Positions 56,457 to 64,000 of a stretch of 64,000 bases of DNA are shown piece after piece (position 1 is the stretch's first letter; each line of letters opens with the position of its first letter). The stretch is taken from the NCBI GenBank assembly GCA_000010565.1, contig AP009389.1, forward strand, positions 1,860,001 to 1,924,000, given 5' to 3'. This DNA comes from Pelotomaculum thermopropionicum SI (GTDB lineage Bacteria > Bacillota > Desulfotomaculia > Desulfotomaculales > Pelotomaculaceae). Below the pieces are notes generated by a model, which was given only the letters and a program-made list of their open reading frames with translations, was not told where the DNA came from and made no database searches. The translations under genes and the position numbers were made by a program.

Positions 56457-57410
56457 TCACTCCACCGGCCATCCCTCCCTGACCAGAACGGGGTTTTTCA
56501 CATAACGGGTATTTTCATCCAGACCCTGGCCAGTTATGGCCACCTTACCGGCAAGCTCCCCCTCTATTTTAACTTTCGTCCACCTGGCCTTTTTCTTAAC
56601 CGCCAGATAAATACCGGGACTGCCGTCGCGGTAGACGATAGCCCGGCGCGGTACTAACAACCCGCAAAGGCTTGCGGTTGTAACGTCGATTTCAATCCAA
56701 CGGTTATGAACAATATTTTCAGGGTAAGCCGGAAGAATAAAAAGTCCCTTCCACCCGTCCCCCCCCTCGACCACCCGGTAAGGTCTTATCGAAAGGGGCA
56801 GCCCGTTCCATGCACCATGCAGAATATCCCCGCTCATTCCAGAGGGAAAGGCTTCTCCGGGTATTTCAGCATAAAAATAAACAGGGGATAAATTGTCAAC
56901 AATTTTAAAGACCGGCTGTCCTTTTTCCACTTTCTCACCGCCGGAAACTGTCCTGACCGCTATTTTATCAAATTTAGACAAATCCAATACATCAAGGTTG
57001 CCGGGAGACAGTATGCTTTCCAGACCGTCCAGGTGGGTGCATAAAATTCCCGCCACCGGGGCATAAACCACGCACTCCGTACCGCCGGAGTCCTGCCCGG
57101 CGGCCACTAGCGCCGCGGCAGCGCCCTTTTCCAGCCGCCTTCCTTCGTCCTCTGTAAAAGTAACCCTGCCTGTGGCTGGAGAACTTACCACTGTTTCCTC
57201 TTTAATCAGCATGCCTGCCACCTTGACGGTTTGGACCGCCTCCTGCACGGAAAGCAGTTGCACATCTGACAGGGCCGGAGGAATAAACTGCCTTGCCAAT
57301 AAAATTGCAGCCAGAACAGCCGTAGCACCGGCCAAAAACCTTAAAAACCGGCCTTTTGCCTTCCGCCTCCTTCCCGGTGAAGTCCTGGTAACCGCTGCTT
57401 CTTTATTCAT
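56457..57410 (-). CDS. HlyD-like membrane-anchored barrel-sandwich protein
   Basis: A 317-residue protein with a basic N-terminus, one membrane helix (about 24-45, FLRFLAGATAVLAAILLARQF) and an outer region resembling membrane-fusion adaptors: KEETVVSSPATGRVTFTEDEG and a second lipoyl-like half with GGEKVEKGQPVFKIVDNLSP. No transporter partner is adjacent. Such genes occur next to yggS-sepF in Clostridia. Its role is unknown; the context suggests cell envelope or division. ATG behind AAGGTC. Confidence 0.78.
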   Translation of the reverse strand: MNKEAAVTRTSPGRRRKAKGRFLRFLAGATAVLAAILLARQFIPPALSDVQLLSVQEAVQTVKVAGMLIKEETVVSSPATGRVTFTEDEGRRLEKGAAAALVAAGQDSGGTECVVYAPVAGILCTHLDGLESILSPGNLDVLDLSKFDKIAVRTVSGGEKVEKGQPVFKIVDNLSPVYFYAEIPGEAFPSGMSGDILHGAWNGLPLSIRPYRVVEGGDGWKGLFILPAYPENIVHNRWIEIDVTTASLCGLLVPRRAIVYRDGSPGIYLAVKKKARWTKVKIEGELAGKVAITGQGLDENTRYVKNPVLVREGWPVE

Positions 57411-57503
57411 TGTAGACCTTCACCCGGCCTGCTGCCTTCCAGAGGAAATTTATTCGACGGTATGCAGTCATTTCCTGCGTATAAAAGCGCTGCAGGCACT
57501 TTT

Positions 57504-58907
57504 TTAAGAAAAATCTTCCGATGCGGCCTGGTGTTCTAAAGGTATTACAAAAGAGAAGGTGCTGCCAATGCCAACCTTGCTTTCAACCTGAACGCTTCCG
57601 CGGTGGGCGTCGATAATGTGCTTTACAATGGAAAGGCCCAGGCCGGTACCTCCCTGTTCCCGGGAGCGGGCCTTATCAACGCGGTAAAAGCGTTCAAAAA
57701 CGCGGGAAAGGCTTTCAGGCGGGATTCCAATGCCGTTGTCCTTTACGTCCACCTTCATCTCGTCCTGGGTGGCTGCAGCACTAATGCTGACCTCTCCGCC
57801 GGCCTGGGTATAAACAACGGCATTTTCAATCAGGTTAAGCAGAACCTGGCTGAGCATGTCCGGGTCGCCCTGTACCACAGGCAGATCTTCGGGCAAATTA
57901 ATTTTTATGGCCAGGTTTTTTTCAACAGCGCGAGGCTGCAGTATTGCCACAGCCCTTTTTATCAGCTCGCCCATGTTAACCGGCTGCCTTTTTGGCACCC
58001 ACTTGTGGCTTTCCAGCCTGGACAGGTTCAAAAGCTCGTCAATCAGCCTGGAAAGCCTTTCGGTCTCACTGTTGATTATTTCAAGAAACCTCCTGGCCGT
58101 GTCCGGCTCCTCCAGGGCGCCGTCCAGCAAAGTTTCTGCAAAGCCCCTGATTGAAGTTAAGGGAGTCCTCAGCTCATGAGAGACATTGGCCACAAATTCG
58201 CTGCGCATTTCCTGCAGTATTTTTCGCTCGGTGATATCCCTCAGCAAGGCCACCACACCGCCCCGCTCCGCGCCGGAGTTCTGCAGGGGGATTACATGCA
58301 CCTGGAACACGCGCGGTTCCGGGGCCAGAATCTGGATTTGCTTTTGCATGCAGCGGCCGGTTTCAAGTGCCTGGTTCAAAAGCTTTTCCAGATCGTAGTT
58401 GCGAATAACCCGGAGGATGTTCTTTCCTCTGCTGGCCGCCATGGTTATCCGGAAAAGCTCCTCCACCACCGGGTTAATCAAAATCATTCTGCCCCAGGCG
58501 TCCATGGCAATGACTCCGTCGGACATACTGGAAAGGATGGCTTTAATCCGGTTTTTTTCGGCGATGACATCTTCTATGTTGTTCTTAAGCTGCCTGGCCA
58601 GGTAGTTTATCGAACGGGCCAGATCGCCTATTTCGTCCTGGGAGGAAATGCGGATTTCCTGATCGAGGTTTCCCCTGGCCATGTCCTGCGCTACAGACGC
58701 CACTTCTTCCAGGGGGGCAATTATCCGCGAGTACATAATCCAGGCCAGCAATGCGGAGCAGGAAAATGCCAGCGCCCCGGCGCCCCAGATATTCAGGCTG
58801 TTAAGGGAATAAAGCTGGACCAGGATAAAAAACACCAGAAACAGTAAAAAGTAGCTGGCTACCGGCCTCCAGCCGACATTCCGTAAAAACCTTACTATAT
58901 TTACCAA
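57504..58907 (-). CDS. PhoR/WalK-like sensor histidine kinase with minimal sensor region
   Basis: A 467-residue kinase. Two N-terminal helices (about 15-35 and 40-60) are separated by only a few residues, so almost no outer sensor domain exists. HAMP (about 60-112), PAS (about 120-230, AILSSMSDGVIAMDAWGRMI), HisKA with the phospho-His in FVANVSHELRTPLTSI, and HATPase_c (NLIENAVVYTQ, DNGIGIP, GTGLGLSI). The start overlaps the response regulator stop by 7 bases, so the two form a pair. A phosphate (PhoR) role is plausible by likeness but no pst genes are near. Confidence 0.92.
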   Translation of the reverse strand: MVNIVRFLRNVGWRPVASYFLLFLVFFILVQLYSLNSLNIWGAGALAFSCSALLAWIMYSRIIAPLEEVASVAQDMARGNLDQEIRISSQDEIGDLARSINYLARQLKNNIEDVIAEKNRIKAILSSMSDGVIAMDAWGRMILINPVVEELFRITMAASRGKNILRVIRNYDLEKLLNQALETGRCMQKQIQILAPEPRVFQVHVIPLQNSGAERGGVVALLRDITERKILQEMRSEFVANVSHELRTPLTSIRGFAETLLDGALEEPDTARRFLEIINSETERLSRLIDELLNLSRLESHKWVPKRQPVNMGELIKRAVAILQPRAVEKNLAIKINLPEDLPVVQGDPDMLSQVLLNLIENAVVYTQAGGEVSISAAATQDEMKVDVKDNGIGIPPESLSRVFERFYRVDKARSREQGGTGLGLSIVKHIIDAHRGSVQVESKVGIGSTFSFVIPLEHQAASEDFS

Positions 58908-59620
58908 ACTATGCGCACCTCCCTAAAGCAGTATCCAACCCCGCGCACCGTCTCAATGGGCTGGTCGCTCTCGGAAAGGCGCCCGAGTTTCTGCCTGATG
59001 TGCCTGATGTGAACGTCAACCGTACGGGAGTCGCCTGCATAATCATAACCCCAGACCTGTTCCAAAAGCTGCTCCCGCGAAAATACCCTGCCGGGCTGGC
59101 GGGCCAGGAAACGCAGCAGTTCGAATTCTTTTGGGGTAAGGTCCACCTTCACCCCGTCCACATAAACGGCAAACTTTTCCTCGTCAATAACCAGCCGGCC
59201 GAAGTCCAGGCGCCCCCCGGGCACGGCTTCCCTTTCCCGTCCTTCCTCTTTTTGGATCCGGCGCAGTCTGGCCTTAATCCTGGCCACCAATTCCCGCGGG
59301 CTGAAAGGCTTGGTGATGTAATCATCGGCACCCATTTCCAGCCCCAGAACCCGGTCCAGTTCTTCTGCCCGGGCGCTCAGCATAATCACCGGAATATTTT
59401 TGGTTGCAGCATCCCGGTGCATTTCGCGGCAGACCTCAAGGCCGTTCATGCCTGGCAGCATGACGTCAAGAACGATCAAATCCGGCCTCTCTGCCCGGGC
59501 AAGCTCAAGCCCCTGGGGGCCGTCCAGGGCGGTCAGCACCTGGTAGCCCTCCCGCTCCAGGTTAAAACGGACCAGCTCTAGGATGTTCTTTTCATCGTCC
59601 ACTACAAGTATCTTGGGCAT
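58901..59620 (-). CDS. OmpR/PhoB-family response regulator
   Basis: A 239-residue regulator. The receiver domain (1-120) has the acidic pair in LVVDDEKNI, the phospho-Asp in LIVLDVMLPGMNG, and K in GADDYITKPFSPREL. The winged-helix DNA-binding domain (about 140-235) has LTPKEFELLRFLARQPG, FSREQLLEQVWGYDY, SRTVDVHIRHIRQK and the closing IETVRGVGYCF. The start was set at ATG 59620 with GGAGGGG 8 bases upstream; a GTG at 59629 is open. Upstream neighbour is pgeF. Confidence 0.95.
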   Translation of the reverse strand: MPKILVVDDEKNILELVRFNLEREGYQVLTALDGPQGLELARAERPDLIVLDVMLPGMNGLEVCREMHRDAATKNIPVIMLSARAEELDRVLGLEMGADDYITKPFSPRELVARIKARLRRIQKEEGREREAVPGGRLDFGRLVIDEEKFAVYVDGVKVDLTPKEFELLRFLARQPGRVFSREQLLEQVWGYDYAGDSRTVDVHIRHIRQKLGRLSESDQPIETVRGVGYCFREVRIVW

Positions 59621-59625
59621 TTCGT

Positions 59626-60450
59626 TCACCCCTCCTGCTGCTTAAGCATTATTAATGCCGCCATCCTGCCGGCCGTGCCGCCCTGGGCACGGTACGAAAA
59701 AAACAGGTCGTTGCGGCAGGAGGTGCAAATGCGGGCCACCTTTATGTTTTCGGACTTGAGTCCGGCATACAAAAGAGTGCGGCGGTTGGCCTCCCACAAA
59801 TTGAGTTTCCACCTTCCGGCCGGAGCCTCAACGGCTATTTCGCCTATATCAGGAAAGGCCTTTCTGAAAGGAATCATCACCCGGTCATCCACCTCGTAGC
59901 AGCAAGGGCCGACCGACGGACCGATGCCGGCCAGGCAGTCCTGCGGATTGGAGCCAAAAATCCGCGACATCTTTTCCACCGTCTTCAGCCCTATCTTCAA
60001 GGCCGTACCTTTCCATCCGGCATGAGCCAGGGCAACTGCCCTTTTAACGGGATCCAGGAGAAAAACCGGAACGCAGTCGGCAAAATAGGCCGACAGGGGC
60101 AGTTGCGGAACTCCGGTAACGAGGGCGTCGGTGTCCGGCAAGGAATCTTCATCGGAAAACGCCCCCCTCCCCCGGTCCTGCCGTTCCACCGCTCTCACCA
60201 CGTCCCCGTGCACCTGTTTTCCCGCAACCAGTCCGGCCGGATCTATCCCCAGCGCCCGGCAGGCCAGGGCCCGGTTGGCCCTTACGTTTTCAGCGCTGTC
60301 CCCGACGTGAAAGGCGGTGTTCAAGCTGGAATAAGGCCCGCTGCTGACGCCCCCGCAGCGCGTGGTAAAGCAATGCACGACTATGCCGGTGGCATCAAGG
60401 TGCGGAAATGTATAAAATTTTATATCACCTTTTACACCGGTTGTAAACAC
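59626..60450 (-). CDS. pgeF: Purine nucleoside phosphorylase PgeF (YfiH/laccase-domain)
   Basis: A 274-residue enzyme of the YfiH family, which acts on purine nucleosides and corrects cell-wall precursor errors in E. coli. Metal-binding His and Cys: FTTRCGGVSSGPYSSLN, AGKQVHG, SAYFADCVPVFLLD, VALAHAGWKGTALKI, and GIGPSVGPCCYEVD. GTG start behind AAGGGG 8 bases upstream. It ends within the response-regulator start region, so all three are co-transcribed. Confidence 0.93.
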   Translation of the reverse strand: MFTTGVKGDIKFYTFPHLDATGIVVHCFTTRCGGVSSGPYSSLNTAFHVGDSAENVRANRALACRALGIDPAGLVAGKQVHGDVVRAVERQDRGRGAFSDEDSLPDTDALVTGVPQLPLSAYFADCVPVFLLDPVKRAVALAHAGWKGTALKIGLKTVEKMSRIFGSNPQDCLAGIGPSVGPCCYEVDDRVMIPFRKAFPDIGEIAVEAPAGRWKLNLWEANRRTLLYAGLKSENIKVARICTSCRNDLFFSYRAQGGTAGRMAALIMLKQQEG

Positions 60451-60520
60451 CCTTTATACCCCTTTTAAAAAAATCGGTGAAGGTAAAAAATTCTTTTATA
60501 GGACAGGCTGTAATGCAACA

Positions 60521-62071
60521 TCACGGCCGGTTAACAAGCTCGTTCAATTCGTCAAGGAGGTGAAGGAGTTTCTCCCTGTACCCCTGTTCCAGATCCTCCA
60601 GTTTAAGCTCGTTGATTTTTGCCGCCAGAGCGGCGGCAGCCTGCTTGACCGGATCCTCTTCCCTCTTCTCTGCCTCGGGCGGAAGAAGTTCCACCGATTG
60701 TTGCCAGGCCGGAACGGTAACTTTCAGGCCCAGTCCGGATCTCAGCAAACCTGCCAGCACTTCCGCTGATTCGGGCTCGCCGTGTACCACAAACACTTCC
60801 TGAGGGGGCTTTTTAATTTTTTTAACCCAGTTGACCAGGCCGACCTGGTCGGCATGGGCCGAATAACAGTCAATAGATCTTATATCGGCCTTCACCGCTA
60901 TTTCATCACCGAAAATCCGCACCGTTTTTTCCCCGTCAAGGATTTGACGGCCCAAGGTGCCTTGCGGCTGATAGCCGACAAACAGCACCGTGCTTTCCGG
61001 CCGCCACAGGTTGTACTTGAGATGGTGCCTGATCCGGCCGGCCTCGCACATGCCGCTGGTGGAAATGATAATGGCCCGGTCAATATTGTTCAAAGCCCTG
61101 GACTCTTCCGTGGACTGGGTAAATTTTACCCCGGGCAGGTAAAGGGGATCCCCTCCCTTTTTAATAACCTCGCTCGCCTCCCGATCGAAAACCTCCCGGT
61201 GCTTGTGGAAAACAGCGGTAGCCGCGGCAGCAAGCGGGCTGTCGATATATACGGTCATCGGGGGCATCCTTTTGGTTTCCATCAGTATACCCAAATGATA
61301 AAGCAGGTCCTGGGTGCGCTCAACCGCAAAGGCGGGGATAATCAGGTTGCCTCCTTTTCTGTACGTTTCCCAGATCGCAGCGTGCAACAGCTCAACTTCC
61401 TTTTCGCAGTGCTCATGCAGGCGCGCCCCGTAGGTGGACTCCATGACCACGTAATCTGCTTCGGCAATGTCGGAAGGATCTTTGATGATAGGGCGGTCCC
61501 TGTTGCCGATGTCGCCTGAAAAAACAATTTTTACCTCCCGGCCGCCCTCCGCGGCCCAGAGCTCGATCATGGCCGAGCCGAGAATATGGCCGGCGTCCAA
61601 AAAGCGCGCCCTGATGCCGGGAGCAATCTGGATTACCTCATCATAACCGACCGGCCTGAAGTAGGCAAGGCTTTCATAGGCCTCATCGACGGTGTATATT
61701 GGTTCGATCAGCGGCCTTCCGGCGCGGCGGTTTTTACGGTTCTTACGCTCAACCTCCATTTCCTGGATATGCCCGCTGTCAGGCAGCAGCACCGCACACA
61801 GTTCAACAGTAGGCGCCGTTGCAAAAATCCTGCCTTTAAAACCGTGCCTGATGATTTTCGGTATAAGGCCGCTGTGATCAATGTGGGCGTGAGTAAGCAA
61901 AATATAATCCACGCTGCGGGGCGGTACGAGGAATCTGCCGTAGTTGCGCTCCCTGACTTCCTTAGGTCCTTGGAACATGCCGCAGTCAATCATTAGCCTG
62001 GTATTTCCGGCATCCAGAAGAAAGCAGGAACCTGTCACGGTACCGGCAGCCCCCAGAAACTGCAGCCGCAT
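60521..62071 (-). CDS. MBL-fold beta-CASP ribonuclease (CPSF-like)
   Basis: A 516-residue metallo-beta-lactamase RNase. It starts MRLQFLGAAGTVTGSCFLLD. The metal site is LTHAHIDHSGLIPKI, with DAGHILGSAMIEL and FSGDIGNRDRPI. The beta-CASP domain has VMESTYGARLHE and ISTSGMCEAGRIRHHL, and the RMMBL end has SAHADQVGLVNWV and VFVVHGE. RNA processing or decay is the likely role. The start was set at ATG 62071 behind GGGAGGGA; the frame opens at 62155. Confidence 0.93.
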   Translation of the reverse strand: MRLQFLGAAGTVTGSCFLLDAGNTRLMIDCGMFQGPKEVRERNYGRFLVPPRSVDYILLTHAHIDHSGLIPKIIRHGFKGRIFATAPTVELCAVLLPDSGHIQEMEVERKNRKNRRAGRPLIEPIYTVDEAYESLAYFRPVGYDEVIQIAPGIRARFLDAGHILGSAMIELWAAEGGREVKIVFSGDIGNRDRPIIKDPSDIAEADYVVMESTYGARLHEHCEKEVELLHAAIWETYRKGGNLIIPAFAVERTQDLLYHLGILMETKRMPPMTVYIDSPLAAAATAVFHKHREVFDREASEVIKKGGDPLYLPGVKFTQSTEESRALNNIDRAIIISTSGMCEAGRIRHHLKYNLWRPESTVLFVGYQPQGTLGRQILDGEKTVRIFGDEIAVKADIRSIDCYSAHADQVGLVNWVKKIKKPPQEVFVVHGEPESAEVLAGLLRSGLGLKVTVPAWQQSVELLPPEAEKREEDPVKQAAAALAAKINELKLEDLEQGYREKLLHLLDELNELVNRP

Positions 62072-62178
62072 TGGCCATCCCTCCCGTAAATACAGTTTAT
62101 TCAGAGCATTCCCTCTTGAGTAATTTCCCTTTATCGCGGCGAAACCCTTTTTCAATCAAAAACAAATATAGCTCCGCC

Positions 62179-62207
62179 TTGACACGGCAGGCAGGAAGCC
62201 TTAAGCT
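62179..62207 (+). promoter_or_regulatory. Likely promoter of the FmdB-type gene
   Basis: -35 TTGACA (62179-62184), 17-base spacer, -10 TAAGCT (62202-62207), 54 bases before the zinc-ribbon start. The -10 is imperfect. Confidence 0.5.
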
Positions 62208-62260
62208 GAAAAGTACCAGCAAAGTTCTCCGGGGTACGCAGAAAGGAGGAAAAATATCTC

Positions 62261-62479
62261 ATGCCGGTATATGAGTTCCGCTGCGCCGGGTGCGGCCGGC
62301 GTTTTGAAAAATTATGCCCAATGGGAGAAAGCGGGGAAAATTTGAAGTGTCCCGAGTGCGGCGCCCCGTCTCCCAGGCGGGTAATGTCTTCATTTTCTGC
62401 CGCCGGGGCCGGCGGAGGAAAAGGCGGTGGTTCGTGCAGCGCCTGCAGTTCCCGGAACTGCGGCAGTTGCGGGCTGTAG
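62261..62479 (+). CDS. FmdB-family zinc ribbon protein
   Basis: A 72-residue protein. MPVYEFRCAGCGRRFE with a second CPECG pair gives a CxxC-CxxC zinc ribbon of the FmdB/CxxC_CxxC_SSSS type; then a Ser/Gly-rich linker and a Cys-rich tail (SCSACSSRNCGSCGL). Function unknown, sometimes said to be regulatory. ATG with AAGGAGG upstream. Single-gene unit. Confidence 0.9.
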   Translation: MPVYEFRCAGCGRRFEKLCPMGESGENLKCPECGAPSPRRVMSSFSAAGAGGGKGGGSCSACSSRNCGSCGL

Positions 62480-62552
62480 TCAGCTTTAACCTTTCCTTTA
62501 AAAAGCTGTTCAAAGCCCCTTTGTCCTTTTTCGCAGCAAATTGCAAAAAAAA

Positions 62553-62587
62553 AGAATCATACGGGACCCCGTGATTCTCCCTTTTTT
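62553..62587. terminator. Bidirectional terminator between convergent genes
   Basis: Stem GAATCA-CGGG / CCCG-TGATTC with a two-base bulge, flanked by A9 on the left and T6 on the right. It lies between the zinc-ribbon gene (+) and the LysM gene (-), so it can end both transcripts. Confidence 0.8.
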
Positions 62588-62633
62588 AATGCAACAAATT
62601 TTTAATTAATGTAACAAATCCGCACGGATGCTT

Positions 62634-63731
62634 TCATTGCAGGCAACGTAATCTTACATCGTCGATTTTTACCGTATTGTCGTTTTGCCCCGACGGTTCA
62701 AAGGTAAACCTTACCTCGGCGATTCTGGCCCCTGCCGGAACGCGGCCAGTAGACAGGCTGTACTGCCGGTAAGCGTTATCCGGTATGTTTTCCTGGGAAA
62801 ACCTGGGTTCGGTTCTTCCGACAAAATTACCCTGCCGGTCAAAGTAAAAGATTTCTACAAACAAAACGTACCTGGCCACGCGGCCCGGCTGAATATTTTC
62901 CCTGGCCCACCAGCTCAAATCGTAAATCCTTCCCGGCTCGATTTCCACCCTCTGGGCAAGCAGCGCCCTTTCGTTGTGAACGGCCCCCAGTTCGGCAGCA
63001 AAGTTCCCTGAACGGGAAAGGGTTGTGCGGAACAGGTTGCTTCCCGTCCAGCCTCTTGGCGGGGAGGCGGGGTCGGACCAGTTCTCGAAGCCCGGGTTGG
63101 CCAGGATGTTCACATCCGGGCAGGGGGTGGCGGTCGGCGCCGGTGCCGGAACGGCACCCGGTCTTATTCTTAGCGTGGTCGAAACGCTCCTGTCCTCATA
63201 ACCCCTGGCGACGTTAAACCCTTCAATTGCAAAAGTGCCGGCCGTCACCTGCTCGCCGCGGTTATTGCGCTGGTCCCAGGTTACCCGGAAAACCTGGTTT
63301 TCACCGGGCCGCAGGCTTACTGCCGATGCCGTCTGGGCAAAAGAACGGCCGCGGGACCAGCGCCAGACTTCCCGCTGCTCCTCTCCGCGCCTGATCACAA
63401 AGTCATAGCGCTGAGCGGTAGGATAGCGGAGTGTAATGCTGCTGCCGGTTATATTCGTTTTCACCAGGGTTATTGATACATCTTCCCCCCGGCTGTATAC
63501 GGCTTTGTCGGTGGAAATGGTATAAAGAAGCCCTCCAATCCGGCGGGAGGCCTCTTTGCCGGCCGCTTCACCTGTTTTCCCCTCCTCCGGAATGATCAGC
63601 ACCTGGCCGGCATTGATCAGGTCCGGGTCGGCAATATTATTTGCCTGCACCAGCCTTTCCACAGTGGTGCCAAACCGCCGGGCTATTAAAAACAGCGTGT
63701 CACCGGGCTGTACCGTATATGTTCTGGCCAT
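62634..63731 (-). CDS. LysM protein with BsuPI-like and carbohydrate-binding-like domains
   Basis: A 365-residue protein with no signal peptide at its start. Residues 3-48 are a LysM peptidoglycan-binding domain (TYTVQPGDTLFLIARRFGTT, AGQVLIIP). Residues about 65-190 match the BsuPI intracellular proteinase-inhibitor fold (RYPTAQRYDFVIRRGEEQREVWRWS). After a Pro/Ala linker, residues about 205-365 look like a carbohydrate-binding beta sandwich (ILANPGFENWSDPASPPRGW). A spore-coat or surface role is plausible but unproved, since LysM proteins without signals often lie in spores. ATG behind GGAAGGG. Confidence 0.85.
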   Translation of the reverse strand: MARTYTVQPGDTLFLIARRFGTTVERLVQANNIADPDLINAGQVLIIPEEGKTGEAAGKEASRRIGGLLYTISTDKAVYSRGEDVSITLVKTNITGSSITLRYPTAQRYDFVIRRGEEQREVWRWSRGRSFAQTASAVSLRPGENQVFRVTWDQRNNRGEQVTAGTFAIEGFNVARGYEDRSVSTTLRIRPGAVPAPAPTATPCPDVNILANPGFENWSDPASPPRGWTGSNLFRTTLSRSGNFAAELGAVHNERALLAQRVEIEPGRIYDLSWWARENIQPGRVARYVLFVEIFYFDRQGNFVGRTEPRFSQENIPDNAYRQYSLSTGRVPAGARIAEVRFTFEPSGQNDNTVKIDDVRLRCLQ

Positions 63732-63820
63732 CCTTTTCCCTTCCTTTTCAGCTTTTAAAAATTAGCTTTTTTTATTTTATGCTTACAGAAAGGAAAAGGT
63801 CACCTGGTTTCCCGCCTGCG

Positions 63821-64000
63821 CTACTCCAGCAATTCCGCCAAAGGCCGGAAAAGGGCTGCAACAGCTTCTGACGGGTTGGGCAAAACCACCCCGAACGCCT
63901 GCGGCATGATCAAGGCCATGCCTATAAGCAGCAAAACCGAAAAGGCCGCCAGTTCCCGCCACATTTTCTTTTTTACCAGGCCCGGCACCTCGAGCAGAAT
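63821..64000 (-). CDS. Membrane protein, C-terminal part (cut by the window end)
   Basis: The last 59 codons of a gene that enters from beyond the window. It encodes a short basic segment, one membrane helix (about LAAFSVLLLIGMALIMPQAF) and the tail VVLPNPSEAVAALFRPLAEL. I do not recognise the family. It ends 89 bases before the LysM gene start, on the same strand. Confidence 0.6.
   Translation of the reverse strand: MLLEVPGLVKKKMWRELAAFSVLLLIGMALIMPQAFGVVLPNPSEAVAALFRPLAELLE

Overview
The window comes from a GC-rich, spore-former-type Gram-positive (Firmicutes/Clostridia). Gene content and order (remA-gmk-rpoZ-coaBC-priA-def-fmt-rsmB-rlmN-FHA-PP2C-ftsW-pbp-prkC-rsgA-rpe; divIVA-yggT-proC-sepF-yggS; a PyrR-attenuated pyr operon; an ileS T-box; LL-diaminopimelate aminotransferase) fit Peptococcaceae of the Desulfotomaculum/Pelotomaculum kind. 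That placement is inference from content, not from a search. No rRNA, tRNA, CRISPR array, prophage or insertion sequence is visible.

Layout. 1-2 kb: a small GntR regulator and a Pnkp-like RNA/DNA 5'-kinase whose phosphatase half has lost catalytic motifs. 2.1-5.1 kb (+): an agr-like quorum-sensing cassette made of a small membrane protein, AgrB, a 40-residue AgrD pheromone precursor, a terminator and a PAS histidine kinase. 5.1-24.1 kb (-): a long housekeeping block covering ribosome assembly, Ser/Thr kinase and phosphatase signalling, cell-wall elongation, translation start and stop enzymes, PriA, CoA synthesis, omega, Gmk, RemA and YicC. 24.2-28 kb (-): aspartate aminotransferase (frameshifted), DapL and DapF. 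28-30.8 kb (-): a Ca2+ P-type ATPase. 31-33 kb (+): rqcH, broken by a 172-bp tandem duplication. 33-43.7 kb (-): the pyr operon pyrR-pyrB-pyrC-carA-carB-pyrK-pyrD-pyrF-pyrE, with a promoter, two PyrR attenuators and a broken carB. 43.7-48.8 kb: FapA-like protein, YqhV, phosphosulfolactate synthase, DUF441, RluD and LspA. 48.9-52.1 kb (-): ileS with a complete T-box leader and a strong sigma-A promoter. 52.2-62.1 kb (-): YggU, a small ORF, CoA-type Nudix, DivIVA, YggT, ProC, SepF, YggS, an HlyD-like adaptor, a PhoR/PhoB-type two-component pair, PgeF and a beta-CASP RNase. 62.2-64 kb: an FmdB zinc ribbon, a LysM/BsuPI protein and the end of a membrane protein that runs out of the window.

The most unusual items are the agr cassette with its unmarked AgrD gene and non-GHKL kinase, the Pnkp-like kinase fused to a phosphatase domain lacking the DRG and NHD motifs, and three broken housekeeping genes within 14 kb (aspartate aminotransferase, rqcH, carB). 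The broken genes may be sequence errors or real lesions; the raw sequence cannot decide. Gaps between genes are all under 300 bases except the ileS leader, which is annotated.
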